Assembly (NCBI GenBank): GCA_044426085.1
Contig: JAWXUU010000007.1
Span: forward strand, 1 to 64,000
Origin: JAWXUU01 sp044426085
Lineage (GTDB): Bacteria; Bacillota; Clostridia; Christensenellales; CAMQZB01
DNA: 64,000 nt
Reading direction: 5' to 3'
The notes under the pieces were generated by a model that saw nothing but the letters and a program-made list of their open reading frames with translations, was not told the origin of the DNA and searched no databases. Made by a program: the position numbers and the translations under genes. Within the stretch, counting starts at the first letter, position 1; each line of letters opens with the position of its first letter. Shown in pieces: positions 1-8,453 of the stretch.

Positions 1-180
1 TTTTTCGTCGTTTTCCGCATCGAATTCTTGCAAAAATTCCACCGTCTCCTCTTTCAACTTCTCCGCAAGCTTCAAAGCATACGACTCATCCCCAAGCACT
101 TCCACCACGCAAGTTTTGCCTGCCCGCTCAATTATTTCAGGAATATTATCCCTTATCAATTTGTCATATTTTATAACCAA
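1..180 (-). CDS. MazG-like nucleoside triphosphate pyrophosphohydrolase (partial)
   Basis: Only the first 60 codons lie in the window; the C-terminus runs off the left edge. The start is a TTG at 178-180, chosen because an in-frame stop (184-186) excludes anything upstream and a GGAGG site sits at a normal distance at 189-193. The visible protein begins VIKYDKLIRDNIPEIIERAG and continues into an acidic helix with KLKEE and EFLQEF. This is the N-terminal pattern of the small MazG-like/phosphoribosyl-ATP-pyrophosphohydrolase-like family, which hydrolyses nucleoside triphosphates. Family assignment rests on that short N-terminus only; the substrate cannot be inferred. It is a plausible housecleaning or defence-adjacent gene at the edge of the island. 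Confidence 0.6.
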   Translation of the reverse strand, partial: MVIKYDKLIRDNIPEIIERAGKTCVVEVLGDESYALKLAEKLKEETVEFLQEFDAENDEK

Positions 181-256
181 TTTTCAATCCTCCATGAAGA
201 TTATCTCTGTACTAAATTATATCACACAAACTGCCATCTTTCAAGTCTCAATTAAC

Positions 257-298
257 AAAAAAGATGCCACCTCCCATTTATATGAGATTTGCCATCTT
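257..298 (-). terminator. Probable terminator of the AbiTii gene / R-M operon
   Basis: On the minus strand a 9-bp imperfect stem (AAGATGGCA pairing with TGGCATCTT, one mismatch) is followed directly by TTTTTT. It lies about 70 nt past the stop of the AbiTii gene and is the last feature before the next transcription unit. Confidence 0.5.
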
Positions 299-365
299 GT
301 TATTTCAATTCTTTTAGATCAGTTTTACACAAGTAATAGATGCATAGCGAATATTCATTATATTA

Positions 366-1256
366 TTATATTATTTTCGCTTGAATCATCGCCGCTGTTA
401 AGCTGGCTCCAATACTTATTAGAAAATCTCGTAACGCTGATAGTGTTGATTTTATGATCACCGTACTTTTTTTAAATTCTACTTTTTCTTCTAATTCCGA
501 TATCAATTCTTCTGCAATTTTTTTGTTTTCTTGACTGATATCTTCTTTATCCATAGTACTTCTAATTTCCTCTATAATATTTTTTATGTATCCATAATTC
601 ATTACAGTTTTACTACCATCCCCAGTAGCTACATTAATACTACCGTCATTTGAGGATATCATTGTTGTTGGTCCGTTAAAAATATTTGTTATAGGCGGTA
701 ACTCTCTTGCTTTTTCTTTTTCATCTAGTGAAAACATTAAATCCTCTCCTAAAATTCCTTCTTCTTCTAATTTTAACGTCCAATCTAAAAGTTGATTCTT
801 AACCATCTCCATTAAAGATTGCAAGACATGTTTACCAACAAGCAATGAAAATTCTTCGTCACTACCACCAGTAGCCTGCCTCAGCATGTCTTGAACTTTA
901 GGTATAAATTTAAATGAAACTTGATTTCCAGCACTTTCTTTGCACAATTTTTCAATACCAATAATACTGAGATCTATATTATGCTCCTTTAGTTCTCGTT
1001 CCAATTCTTCACTTTTGTGAAATACTACTGGTGCCCAACCATGATAGCAGTTAAACCACTTGATATCTCCTACAACTTTCCTATATTCTGGAATAGCTTT
1101 TTGATCTATATATCCATTTAACTCACTAGTAATCCACTTATCAAAATCTTTCAATTTTAACTTATAAGCTATGATATGCGCTTTTCTCAATGCTGCTGGC
1201 ATATCACAATCCTTTTTTAAAAGGTCTTGTTGCAATTCTAATACAATACTACTCAT
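366..1256 (-). CDS. AbiTii domain-containing abortive-infection-type protein
   Basis: A 296-residue protein. Its N-terminus (residues about 1-90, with LELQQD, ALRKAHIIAYKLKL and WITSELNGY) matches the AbiTii domain, named after a lactococcal abortive phage infection protein. The middle is hydrophilic. Residues about 190-215 contain NIFNGP and a Gly/Asn/Ser-rich stretch reminiscent of short beta linkers, followed by a charged helix. The last ~30 residues form an amphipathic to hydrophobic helix that could touch membrane. The ATG at 1254-1256 is preferred over the in-frame GTG at 1263-1265 because that GTG lies inside the AGGTGA ribosome site. The gene follows the R-M operon on the same strand with no visible promoter of its own. 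Biochemical activity of this family is not established, so phage defence is inferred from family and location. Confidence 0.75.
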   Translation of the reverse strand: MSSIVLELQQDLLKKDCDMPAALRKAHIIAYKLKLKDFDKWITSELNGYIDQKAIPEYRKVVGDIKWFNCYHGWAPVVFHKSEELERELKEHNIDLSIIGIEKLCKESAGNQVSFKFIPKVQDMLRQATGGSDEEFSLLVGKHVLQSLMEMVKNQLLDWTLKLEEEGILGEDLMFSLDEKEKARELPPITNIFNGPTTMISSNDGSINVATGDGSKTVMNYGYIKNIIEEIRSTMDKEDISQENKKIAEELISELEEKVEFKKSTVIIKSTLSALRDFLISIGASLTAAMIQAKII

Positions 1257-1304
1257 CGCTATCACCTACTGTTACTTGTCCATTCAAGAGTATTTAACTC
1301 ATAA

Positions 1305-1500
1305 TCATTCTATCAATCTTTTATAAATTTCCTCGCTGAAACTTCTTAGAATTTCTTCTTTCAAATCTTCATTATCGAGCCAAAGCATCTGTTAAACCAT
1401 AATAACCAAGCTGTATCATAGCATTTCTATTAAATTTTGAGAAACGATGTGCTATTATTGATAATTTTCTATTGCTATCTGCAATTACTCTATTCAGCAT
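1305..1500 (-). pseudogene. Small frameshifted reading frame after the third methyltransferase
   Basis: An ATG at 1498-1500, 11 nt after the methyltransferase stop, opens a 42-codon frame (begins MLNRVIADSNRKLSIIAHRF) that ends at a TAA at 1372-1374. The -1-shifted frame continues without a gap as WLDNEDLKEEILRSF... to a TGA at 1305-1307. Joined, the two frames give a coherent, charged helical protein of about 65 residues. This suggests a one-base deletion near 1378-1390, or a programmed shift. I do not recognise the family. It could be a small accessory protein of the R-M operon that has decayed. Confidence 0.35.
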
Positions 1501-1511
1501 CTTTGCTATAA

Positions 1512-2474
1512 TTATTCAATTACATTCTTAATTTGCTCCGCAATTCTCCTAATCACTGGCACAACCACACTGTTGCCACACTGCTTATATGCTGCGTTCA
1601 TAGATATTCCTTTAAATTGAAAATCTTTCGGAAAACCTTGCAATGCTAAGCACTCGTATGGAGTGAGTTTTCTTATGCCAAAGTCATCTTTTATAATCGG
1701 TATTCTATCCTTCATTGTTCCCATTGCGGCAAGTAATGTTGGACATATATTTTCCTTTTGTTTAGATATGCCATAGTCTGTGAACCTATAAACAGCCATA
1801 TCATCTTGCATAAATTTTATAAGCTGGTTATATTTTGGATGACTTTCATTATAATAATAGCAATCATCATGCTTTTCTGACCTATCAATTATGTCAAACA
1901 CATTGTTTGTTAATTCTACTTCATTGGGAAATTCAAATGTATCACTTAGCCTTTGGTCAAGGAACGCAACAATAAAAATTCGATTTCTTTGTTGCGGTAT
2001 GTTCGCATAATCTTTAGCATTCATGACCTTATATTTTATGAAATAACCATATTCAACCAATGTATTATAAATTACTAAGAATGTCCTGCCGTGGTCATGT
2101 TCAACTAGATTAGCTACATTTTCAAGAAACAGCACTTTGGGCATTTTCTCCCTTATTACTCTTTCTATTTCAAAAAACAAATTTCCACGGCTATCGTTGA
2201 ATCCCCTTTGCTTGCCTGCAATTGAAAATGATTGACAAGGAAATCCTGCAGTCAAAACATCGAAATCCGGCATTGTTTTCACATCCACTTTTTTGATATC
2301 GCCAACAATTAATTGCGTTTCCTTGTGGTTATGTTTATACGTTATTGCCGCATTTGAATCTTTTTCATTTGCCCAAATAACATCCATACCTGCTTGCTTG
2401 CAGCCAAGGCATATCCCACCTATTCCCGCAAATAGGCTAGCTACTTTAAGTTTAGAATTTTCTTTCTTAATCAT
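1512..2474 (-). CDS. C5 cytosine-specific DNA methyltransferase (third of the operon)
   Basis: A 320-residue Dcm-type enzyme that transfers a methyl group from S-adenosylmethionine to cytosine C5. Motif I is canonical (SLFAGIGGICLGCKQAG, residues 13-29), the catalytic PCQ loop is at 79-81 (Cys80), motif VI ENV at 118-120, motif VIII QQRNRIF at 161-167, motif IX is LTPYECLALQGFP and motif X is QCGNSVVVPVI near the C-terminus. The target-recognition region is short (about 90 residues). It starts 4 nt after the McrC stop, so it belongs to the same transcript. It is clearly different from the two paralogous methyltransferases upstream: it has the classical FAGIGG motif and no HPGR segment. Two-methyltransferase LlaJI-type loci do not need it, so its role is open: protection at another site, or counter-protection. 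Confidence 0.9.
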   Translation of the reverse strand: MIKKENSKLKVASLFAGIGGICLGCKQAGMDVIWANEKDSNAAITYKHNHKETQLIVGDIKKVDVKTMPDFDVLTAGFPCQSFSIAGKQRGFNDSRGNLFFEIERVIREKMPKVLFLENVANLVEHDHGRTFLVIYNTLVEYGYFIKYKVMNAKDYANIPQQRNRIFIVAFLDQRLSDTFEFPNEVELTNNVFDIIDRSEKHDDCYYYNESHPKYNQLIKFMQDDMAVYRFTDYGISKQKENICPTLLAAMGTMKDRIPIIKDDFGIRKLTPYECLALQGFPKDFQFKGISMNAAYKQCGNSVVVPVIRRIAEQIKNVIE

Positions 2475-2478
2475 ATTT

Positions 2479-3864
2479 CTATGTAATAATATTCGTTATT
2501 ACTTCTCTTAATTTTAATTTAGTATTTTCAATATCATCCTCAAATACAAATGGTAATCTAACTATATGCACATTAATTGCATTCCCTTGAGAGTCCTTTA
2601 CTTCATTAATACCAAAAGGATTTCCCGGCTCAATATCTTCAAATCTAAACAACGGATATAATAAATAGACATCCTGTAAATTTCTAGTTCTCGCATAAGC
2701 CAATACTTGATATATATCTGTTGAGTTAGCTTCCTGATTAACTCTTTGCTTAACATTATCACTTCCTGCAAATCTGTTAATCATCTTATATTTTGTATCT
2801 AAAATGAACACTCCTTTTTCTTTATGCTCAACAAGAATATCATGTTTCATTATAAATGCTTTACCTAAAGATTCCCCTAAGTATTGCACATCACTAAACA
2901 ATGACTCATCACTTGCCTGCAATCTCACCTTAGCATCACTACCTAAAGCACTTTGAATAAATCCGCCAATAAACCCTTCAAACAATACTTCCGTAGGAAA
3001 TAGAAAACAAAAAGATTCTGCGTTATCTACATTATATGTTGAGGTTTTATTTAACAACAACATTTTACTCATTGATAATATTATTTGATAGTGACCCTGC
3101 AATTTACTTAAGCGCACTTTATCGCAGTCATATGGTGAACATTTAACATCACTAACATCCGCAAGTTTCATCAAAATATGACGAATTACTTTTTGGTTCT
3201 TTCCACTCACTTCATTAATCAAACTCTTACATGTATATTTTATTATTCTATTCAATACATTATCATGCTCAAAATTTGAGTATTCGCATTTAAATTTATC
3301 AACTCTTCCGTTTGGATATTTTTTAATAAAATAATCTCTAAAATCTATCCGCCCTTTTATCAAGCTTGTATCTTCAACATGCTCCTCATAGCGATAAAAC
3401 AAACCTCGATCTAACGCATTTTTTACGTATCTAATATACAAGATTACAAATAATTCTCGTAGATTTGTACTATCATCTAATTCACTTGTTATGCTCATAT
3501 ATGGATAATCTATTTTGCCACAATATTCGATCCATTGCACAAGATTTTTCATTAAATGATTTGTATCTAAATCATCTCTGTCATTATCATCTTTCTCTGT
3601 CCTAAAAACTTTTGGAAAAATATTTAATTGCTGTCCTTTAAATACAACAGTTCCAATATAATTTTTTGTCTTAATGCCTCGTTGTCCAACAAATTCAATA
3701 AATTGCTGTCTACTTGTCACTTGTCCATCATCATAAAATACACTTCGTTGCTCCCAATTGAATTGAAGAAAAGAACTTAACTCATCCAATGCTAGTTGGC
3801 TTTGCCACTCACTTGGCAACTTTGTGTTTTTTATTAAGCTTTCTTCATAATAATTTAATAGCAT
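2479..3864 (-). CDS. McrC-like restriction endonuclease subunit
   Basis: A 461-residue McrC-family protein. The N-terminal half (to about residue 280) has the family pattern, including GTVVFKGQQLNIFPKVF and a DxxxLRELFVILYIRYVKNALDRG-type helix region that links the subunit to its AAA+ partner. The C-terminal PD-(D/E)xK nuclease core is visible at about residues 335-360: a DILVEH strand, then the ILDTKYK strand carrying the catalytic Asp and Lys. It starts 3 nt after the McrB stop. In McrBC and LlaJI/BsuMI-type enzymes this subunit cuts DNA when the McrB ring translocates. Here, next to cognate methyltransferases, it is most likely the LlaJI R2-like component rather than a methyl-directed McrC. 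Confidence 0.9.
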   Translation of the reverse strand: MLLNYYEESLIKNTKLPSEWQSQLALDELSSFLQFNWEQRSVFYDDGQVTSRQQFIEFVGQRGIKTKNYIGTVVFKGQQLNIFPKVFRTEKDDNDRDDLDTNHLMKNLVQWIEYCGKIDYPYMSITSELDDSTNLRELFVILYIRYVKNALDRGLFYRYEEHVEDTSLIKGRIDFRDYFIKKYPNGRVDKFKCEYSNFEHDNVLNRIIKYTCKSLINEVSGKNQKVIRHILMKLADVSDVKCSPYDCDKVRLSKLQGHYQIILSMSKMLLLNKTSTYNVDNAESFCFLFPTEVLFEGFIGGFIQSALGSDAKVRLQASDESLFSDVQYLGESLGKAFIMKHDILVEHKEKGVFILDTKYKMINRFAGSDNVKQRVNQEANSTDIYQVLAYARTRNLQDVYLLYPLFRFEDIEPGNPFGINEVKDSQGNAINVHIVRLPFVFEDDIENTKLKLREVITNIIT

Positions 3865-3867
3865 GTG

Positions 3868-6800
3868 TTATTCCTCTATTATTTTTTTCAACTTCACTCG
3901 GCCTAATGAACCATCTACTACTTCGTATAAAGTATCATCTATGGCATTTTTTATTTGCGCCTTAACTTTATTAGAGTTATCATAAAAATATTCATATAGC
4001 AGTGGTATAATACTGTGGTTCATTACATCACATAGATTGTCCATGGTTTTATTTATAAAATAAGCATGGCCAATCAATAAATCGGTACTATCTAATTCCT
4101 TTACTAAATTTTTATTTAGTTTTCTCAAAATGCCTCTCAATTCTTCATCATCAATAACATCGTAGTCAGGAATTGTTTCAATAAATTCAAAACGCCTTCT
4201 CAACGCTGTATCAATTAAAGAAATCGATTTGTCTGCGCTATTCATTGTTCCAATGATATATAAATTATTTGGGACTGCAAATTCTTCGCCAGATGGTAAT
4301 TTAACGCTTAATTCATTAAGTTCACCCCATCGCTTGTCATCTTCAATTAATGTGATTAACTCACCAAAAACTTTAGATATATTTGCTCTATTAATCTCAT
4401 CAATGATAATAACATACTCATTTTGATGATCTTTCATTGCCCTATCTGCGATATTTTTAAACACCCCATTTACTGTTTTGAAGCTCATGGCATCACTCGT
4501 TGTGTCTGGCCTCAACCCTTGTATGAATTCTTCGTACCCATAACTCTGATGGAATGTCGTGAAGAGAATTTGGCCATTTTTAATTTTAGCCTTATACTTT
4601 GCCATAAGCTCTGCTCTAGCACTATTATCTTTTTTACCTAAATCAGCTGGCCTCTTTTCTAGTATGGCCAATGCATATTCCGCAGTTGCATATGTTTTCC
4701 CTGTACCCGGAGCCCCATATAAAATAAAATTCAATGGATGTATTTGATTTTCTCTTGGTTGTCTTTCTTCCATAATTCCTTCCTCAATATCTTTACATGA
4801 TAAATTATCATCTACTTGGCATGTATCTGTTTGATATATTAACGAGTATAAATGACAAATATTATCACTATCATCTAGTTCATGGAATGTTGTTAATTTA
4901 CCTTCACTACGATTAGGCAATCTTTCATCATTCTGACATATTTTAATCCATTCTACATCTTTACAATTTCCGTAAGCTAAATTCTCATTAAAAGCATATT
5001 CACCTGTCAACTTAGCAATTCCTAATATCTTTTCTCCATTCATTGCAACAATATATGTATCATCCACTGTAGAATTATAGAATTTTTCTATTTCACCTGA
5101 TTTACGTGAGGCTGTTTTCTTATCATATGTTTCATACTGTTCAGCTAATTTCAGTGTTATTTCTTCCCTGTTTAACAAATTTCCATCTGTCTTAAATTGA
5201 GTTAAATCGCCAATCAAATTCCAACCAACTGCAACATGGTTATTTTCTACCCATTCATTAAAATGCACACCATTTTCGCCAGTGCCTATTCTAGCAAATG
5301 TTTTAACGCCGCCGATTTCATCATAAAATATTTGTGCAAACACAGCATTTGAAATTTTACAATTTTTCACGAATAAGGCAATTTGCCCCATTCTTATAAA
5401 ACCTATTTCACTAGGAACTATTTGCAAATTACGCAAAACATGCTTCTGCCAAACTGGACTATAGAATATTGGAAACAATTCAGGGTACAGCATATGATAG
5501 TATTTCTGAACCCACATTGCATCTACATATTTTGGCATATATCCTCGCAATTGATTATATAGATTTTCATAATCTGCTACGGTAATGACTGCACCATATT
5601 TACTTATTATTTTTGCCCCACCAACTAATGCATCTCTGATACTTTCACCTAATAATATGGCTTCTTCATTGGTTAAAGATTTTGTTTTATTAGCAGAACC
5701 AGTTGTCCAAGAATTAGTTTTATTATAAAAAAACAATCCAAATTTATATGCTGACCCGCCTGCTATACTACCAAATAATGACCTATATCTTTCATGAAAT
5801 TCTAGGTAATAACAAAGATTATCCTTGTTCGAATCTCCACTATAGAACATTTTTTTTAGCAATTCCATTCCAGATAAGGCTTTTAATTGTTCTACAGAAA
5901 AGTTACTTTGAAAGTCATCATACAAGGTTTTAGCCTCAATATCTAAATCATCATATTTTAATGACTTGCGAGCAAACCATTCACATGTAAGAAATCCATT
6001 TTTTTCTACTAGTAATTGATCACTTTCTTTTTTACTATTATCAATATCGGTTTCTATTAAACATTGCTTAAACATGTAATCCATTCTTTCATCCACCTCT
6101 TCATCCTTATTAAATAAAGCCGTTCCTATTATATTTAAATTAATTGGAAAAAATATTTCCCTATTTTCGATCTCGCACGCACTGCATTCTGACAATTGCA
6201 TTCTCTTTATAGATTGTCCATTGGTTAAAGACTCGAGATTTCTTTCTCTAGGAAGCAATTCGGAAAATTTCTGAAAATACGAACTAATCGATGCAATATT
6301 CATATTACGCACAACCAAAAACACATTGCTTTTAGGTTTTACTCTAGAAATATTAATAGATTCCAATAATGCCTGATCAAAGTCTTCTTTTAGCTTGCAA
6401 ATTACACAATCAGATTCATCAGCACAGCCTAACAATGTTTTGCTTACCCATTCGAATGCATAATTTTCATCTTCCGTATCATAAACAATTAGCTGTAATG
6501 GTTCATAAAAAATATTTAGCTTATCTATTTTAGTGCCTATTGTATGTCTAGCAAGATCCGTAAGCATAAAAGATTTCGTCTTTCTCTTCGCGTGCTTCTC
6601 TTCGTTCAAAATTCCAATACTATCATGAGCAAGCACACTTGCAATTTTGAAATCAGATACTTTGTTTTCCATCTTCCATTTTACCATATAAGGTCCGTAA
6701 TCGAAATCCCCAATCTTACGATTCTTCTCTATTTGCTTAATAGCTTCGCTATATGATGAAATCTCTCCTTCATTAAGACTACACAATATGAATACCAATT

Positions 6801-7299
6801 CTTCCGCTGTGGCACTTCCAAGTTGTTTTATTGCCTTAAGTATCACTTTGGGTGGTTCTATGTCTGTACATGATTGTTCTGCACCTGTATTATTCTTTCC
6901 AAAGGTATGAAATAGGATATTAGCAAATATACATTCCATAAAAGCTGACTTTTTGTTATCATCAATACAATATTTTGTTTTACTATCTCTTGCCTCTGGA
7001 TTTTCTTTTATCAAAGTATATACCTTTTCCCCACTTGGCGTAACTTTTATGATATCTTTGCCTTTTTTATCTTCATATACAACTAAAAATCCAAAATATC
7101 GAGGCAATTTTGATTTATTATAAGCAGTTCTATTCTCTTTACCATCATTATTCTTTATTGGTATGTTTCCGAACGCACCCATCCTTTCTGTAAAAAGCTC
7201 TCTACTAATTTCTCCACCATTCTCTACAACTAGCTTAATACTATATAAAAAATAGCTTAAGTTCATACTTGCCTTATCGAACGTCATTTTCCCCAACAT
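3868..7299 (-). CDS. McrB-like AAA+ GTPase/motor with long N-terminal specificity region
   Basis: An 1143-residue protein whose C-terminal third is a McrB AAA+ motor. Walker A GAPGTGKTY lies near residue 860, Walker B IIIDEINRANISKVFGE near 965, the sensor GTMNSADKS near 1018 and the ALRRRFEF arginine region near 1035. E. coli McrB is under half this length. The added N-terminal ~840 residues hold a helical, winged-helix-like start (about 1-110), a segment resembling the McrB pre-AAA region (YPELFPIFYSPVWQKHVL, about 600-625), and an EVE/PUA-like module (FARIGTGENG... VAVGWNLIGDL, about 668-695). EVE-like folds elsewhere read modified bases. ATG start with GAGGTG site; 2 nt after the methyltransferase stop. 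With methyltransferases in the operon it probably cuts unmethylated target DNA, as LlaJI does. Domain calls outside the AAA+ core are inference. Confidence 0.88.
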   Translation of the reverse strand: MLGKMTFDKASMNLSYFLYSIKLVVENGGEISRELFTERMGAFGNIPIKNNDGKENRTAYNKSKLPRYFGFLVVYEDKKGKDIIKVTPSGEKVYTLIKENPEARDSKTKYCIDDNKKSAFMECIFANILFHTFGKNNTGAEQSCTDIEPPKVILKAIKQLGSATAEELVFILCSLNEGEISSYSEAIKQIEKNRKIGDFDYGPYMVKWKMENKVSDFKIASVLAHDSIGILNEEKHAKRKTKSFMLTDLARHTIGTKIDKLNIFYEPLQLIVYDTEDENYAFEWVSKTLLGCADESDCVICKLKEDFDQALLESINISRVKPKSNVFLVVRNMNIASISSYFQKFSELLPRERNLESLTNGQSIKRMQLSECSACEIENREIFFPINLNIIGTALFNKDEEVDERMDYMFKQCLIETDIDNSKKESDQLLVEKNGFLTCEWFARKSLKYDDLDIEAKTLYDDFQSNFSVEQLKALSGMELLKKMFYSGDSNKDNLCYYLEFHERYRSLFGSIAGGSAYKFGLFFYNKTNSWTTGSANKTKSLTNEEAILLGESIRDALVGGAKIISKYGAVITVADYENLYNQLRGYMPKYVDAMWVQKYYHMLYPELFPIFYSPVWQKHVLRNLQIVPSEIGFIRMGQIALFVKNCKISNAVFAQIFYDEIGGVKTFARIGTGENGVHFNEWVENNHVAVGWNLIGDLTQFKTDGNLLNREEITLKLAEQYETYDKKTASRKSGEIEKFYNSTVDDTYIVAMNGEKILGIAKLTGEYAFNENLAYGNCKDVEWIKICQNDERLPNRSEGKLTTFHELDDSDNICHLYSLIYQTDTCQVDDNLSCKDIEEGIMEERQPRENQIHPLNFILYGAPGTGKTYATAEYALAILEKRPADLGKKDNSARAELMAKYKAKIKNGQILFTTFHQSYGYEEFIQGLRPDTTSDAMSFKTVNGVFKNIADRAMKDHQNEYVIIIDEINRANISKVFGELITLIEDDKRWGELNELSVKLPSGEEFAVPNNLYIIGTMNSADKSISLIDTALRRRFEFIETIPDYDVIDDEELRGILRKLNKNLVKELDSTDLLIGHAYFINKTMDNLCDVMNHSIIPLLYEYFYDNSNKVKAQIKNAIDDTLYEVVDGSLGRVKLKKIIEE

Positions 7300-7301
7300 A
7301 T

Positions 7302-8453
7302 TTACACCTCTTTAAGCAATTCTAAAACAATCCATTTTATTAATAATGGAGGTATTCCTTCACCTATTACTTTGCGTATTAAAATATCACTAGCCCAACT
7401 AGGAATATCCCAATCAAGTGGTAATGATGATAATATTAATAATTCATAAATACTTAACGTTCTAGCATCCGAATATTCACGCTCTACATCTAAATTTCCA
7501 TCAACAATTAGCCTTCCAGGATGCACGGTTGAGAAAGCAGAAATTACGCCACTATTTTGCATTATTGTAGTTGCAGGCTTATTCCAATCCATTCTCATAT
7601 ATGTTCTAGGAGCACCCTTTATTCTGCGTCCTTTTGTTTTTGGGTAAAATACATCATTGCCAAAAGCTGATTTTGCACTAGGTGTATGCATCATCCATTC
7701 TACCTGTTTCCAACTATGCACTGGTGGCTTATGCCATTTTGAAATCTTTTTAGCAACTTCTTCTTTCTGCGCATAGTCAGGAAATCTCCATTTTTCATCT
7801 TCTTCTCTAAGACAAGGATCAAGCGACGGTAAATTTCCAATTGCTTCTTGCAATGTTACCTCTGTTAAATCTAATGTTGGTATCTCCCACGAAAAGTCTA
7901 ACTCTTTTTTTGTTAATAAATAGATATATCTTTGCCTTGATTGAGCTACACCAAAATCTTTAGTATTAACAATTCTTTTTTGATTAAATTTATAGCTATC
8001 ACCTAGTTCAATTTCCATATATTCAGGTATTTTTATCAATTCGTTATCATGCATTATTTTGGTATGCTGTTGCATTGGAACGTTTTCTATAATAACAAAT
8101 TGTGGATTCAAGTCTTTAATAACCTGTACAGCATAATAAATTAAGCTATTCCTCTCATCATTTGGATCTTTCTTGCCTGCACATGACATGCCTTGACATG
8201 GTGGAGTCGCAATTAAAAGTTCAACATTCTGCTCCCTAGCACTATTAATTACTTTATCGTAAGTATCCTTGTTCGTTATGTCTCCACATATCATATTACA
8301 CTTCGGATATAAATGCTGATAAAATTGAGCTCGCTCTTCAATAAGCTCGTTTGCCACAACTATATCAACACCAATTTCGGCAAGATATGTTTCTGCAATA
8401 CCAACATTTGAAAATAATGATACTCCTTTGATTCTTTTACTTTTGTTCTTCAT
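7302..8453 (-). CDS. C5 cytosine DNA methyltransferase, LlaJI/BsuMI-type (copy 1)
   Basis: A 383-residue methyltransferase with PPCQG catalytic loop (Cys86), motif VI IENVP (122-126), motif VIII QSRQRYIYLL (171-180) and a motif X variant IRKVIGEGIPPLLI at the C-terminus. Motif I reads LFSNVGIAETYL, so Asn replaces the first glycine of the usual FxGxG; the same change is in the neighbour. The region between motifs VIII and IX carries the target-recognition part, including KWHKPPVH and HPGRL segments. Its start codon lies 17 nt inside the end of the upstream methyltransferase gene, which points to translational coupling. Paired C5 methyltransferases that each protect one strand of an asymmetric site are characteristic of LlaJI. 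Specificity is unknown. Confidence 0.9.
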   Translation of the reverse strand: MKNKSKRIKGVSLFSNVGIAETYLAEIGVDIVVANELIEERAQFYQHLYPKCNMICGDITNKDTYDKVINSAREQNVELLIATPPCQGMSCAGKKDPNDERNSLIYYAVQVIKDLNPQFVIIENVPMQQHTKIMHDNELIKIPEYMEIELGDSYKFNQKRIVNTKDFGVAQSRQRYIYLLTKKELDFSWEIPTLDLTEVTLQEAIGNLPSLDPCLREEDEKWRFPDYAQKEEVAKKISKWHKPPVHSWKQVEWMMHTPSAKSAFGNDVFYPKTKGRRIKGAPRTYMRMDWNKPATTIMQNSGVISAFSTVHPGRLIVDGNLDVEREYSDARTLSIYELLILSSLPLDWDIPSWASDILIRKVIGEGIPPLLIKWIVLELLKEV

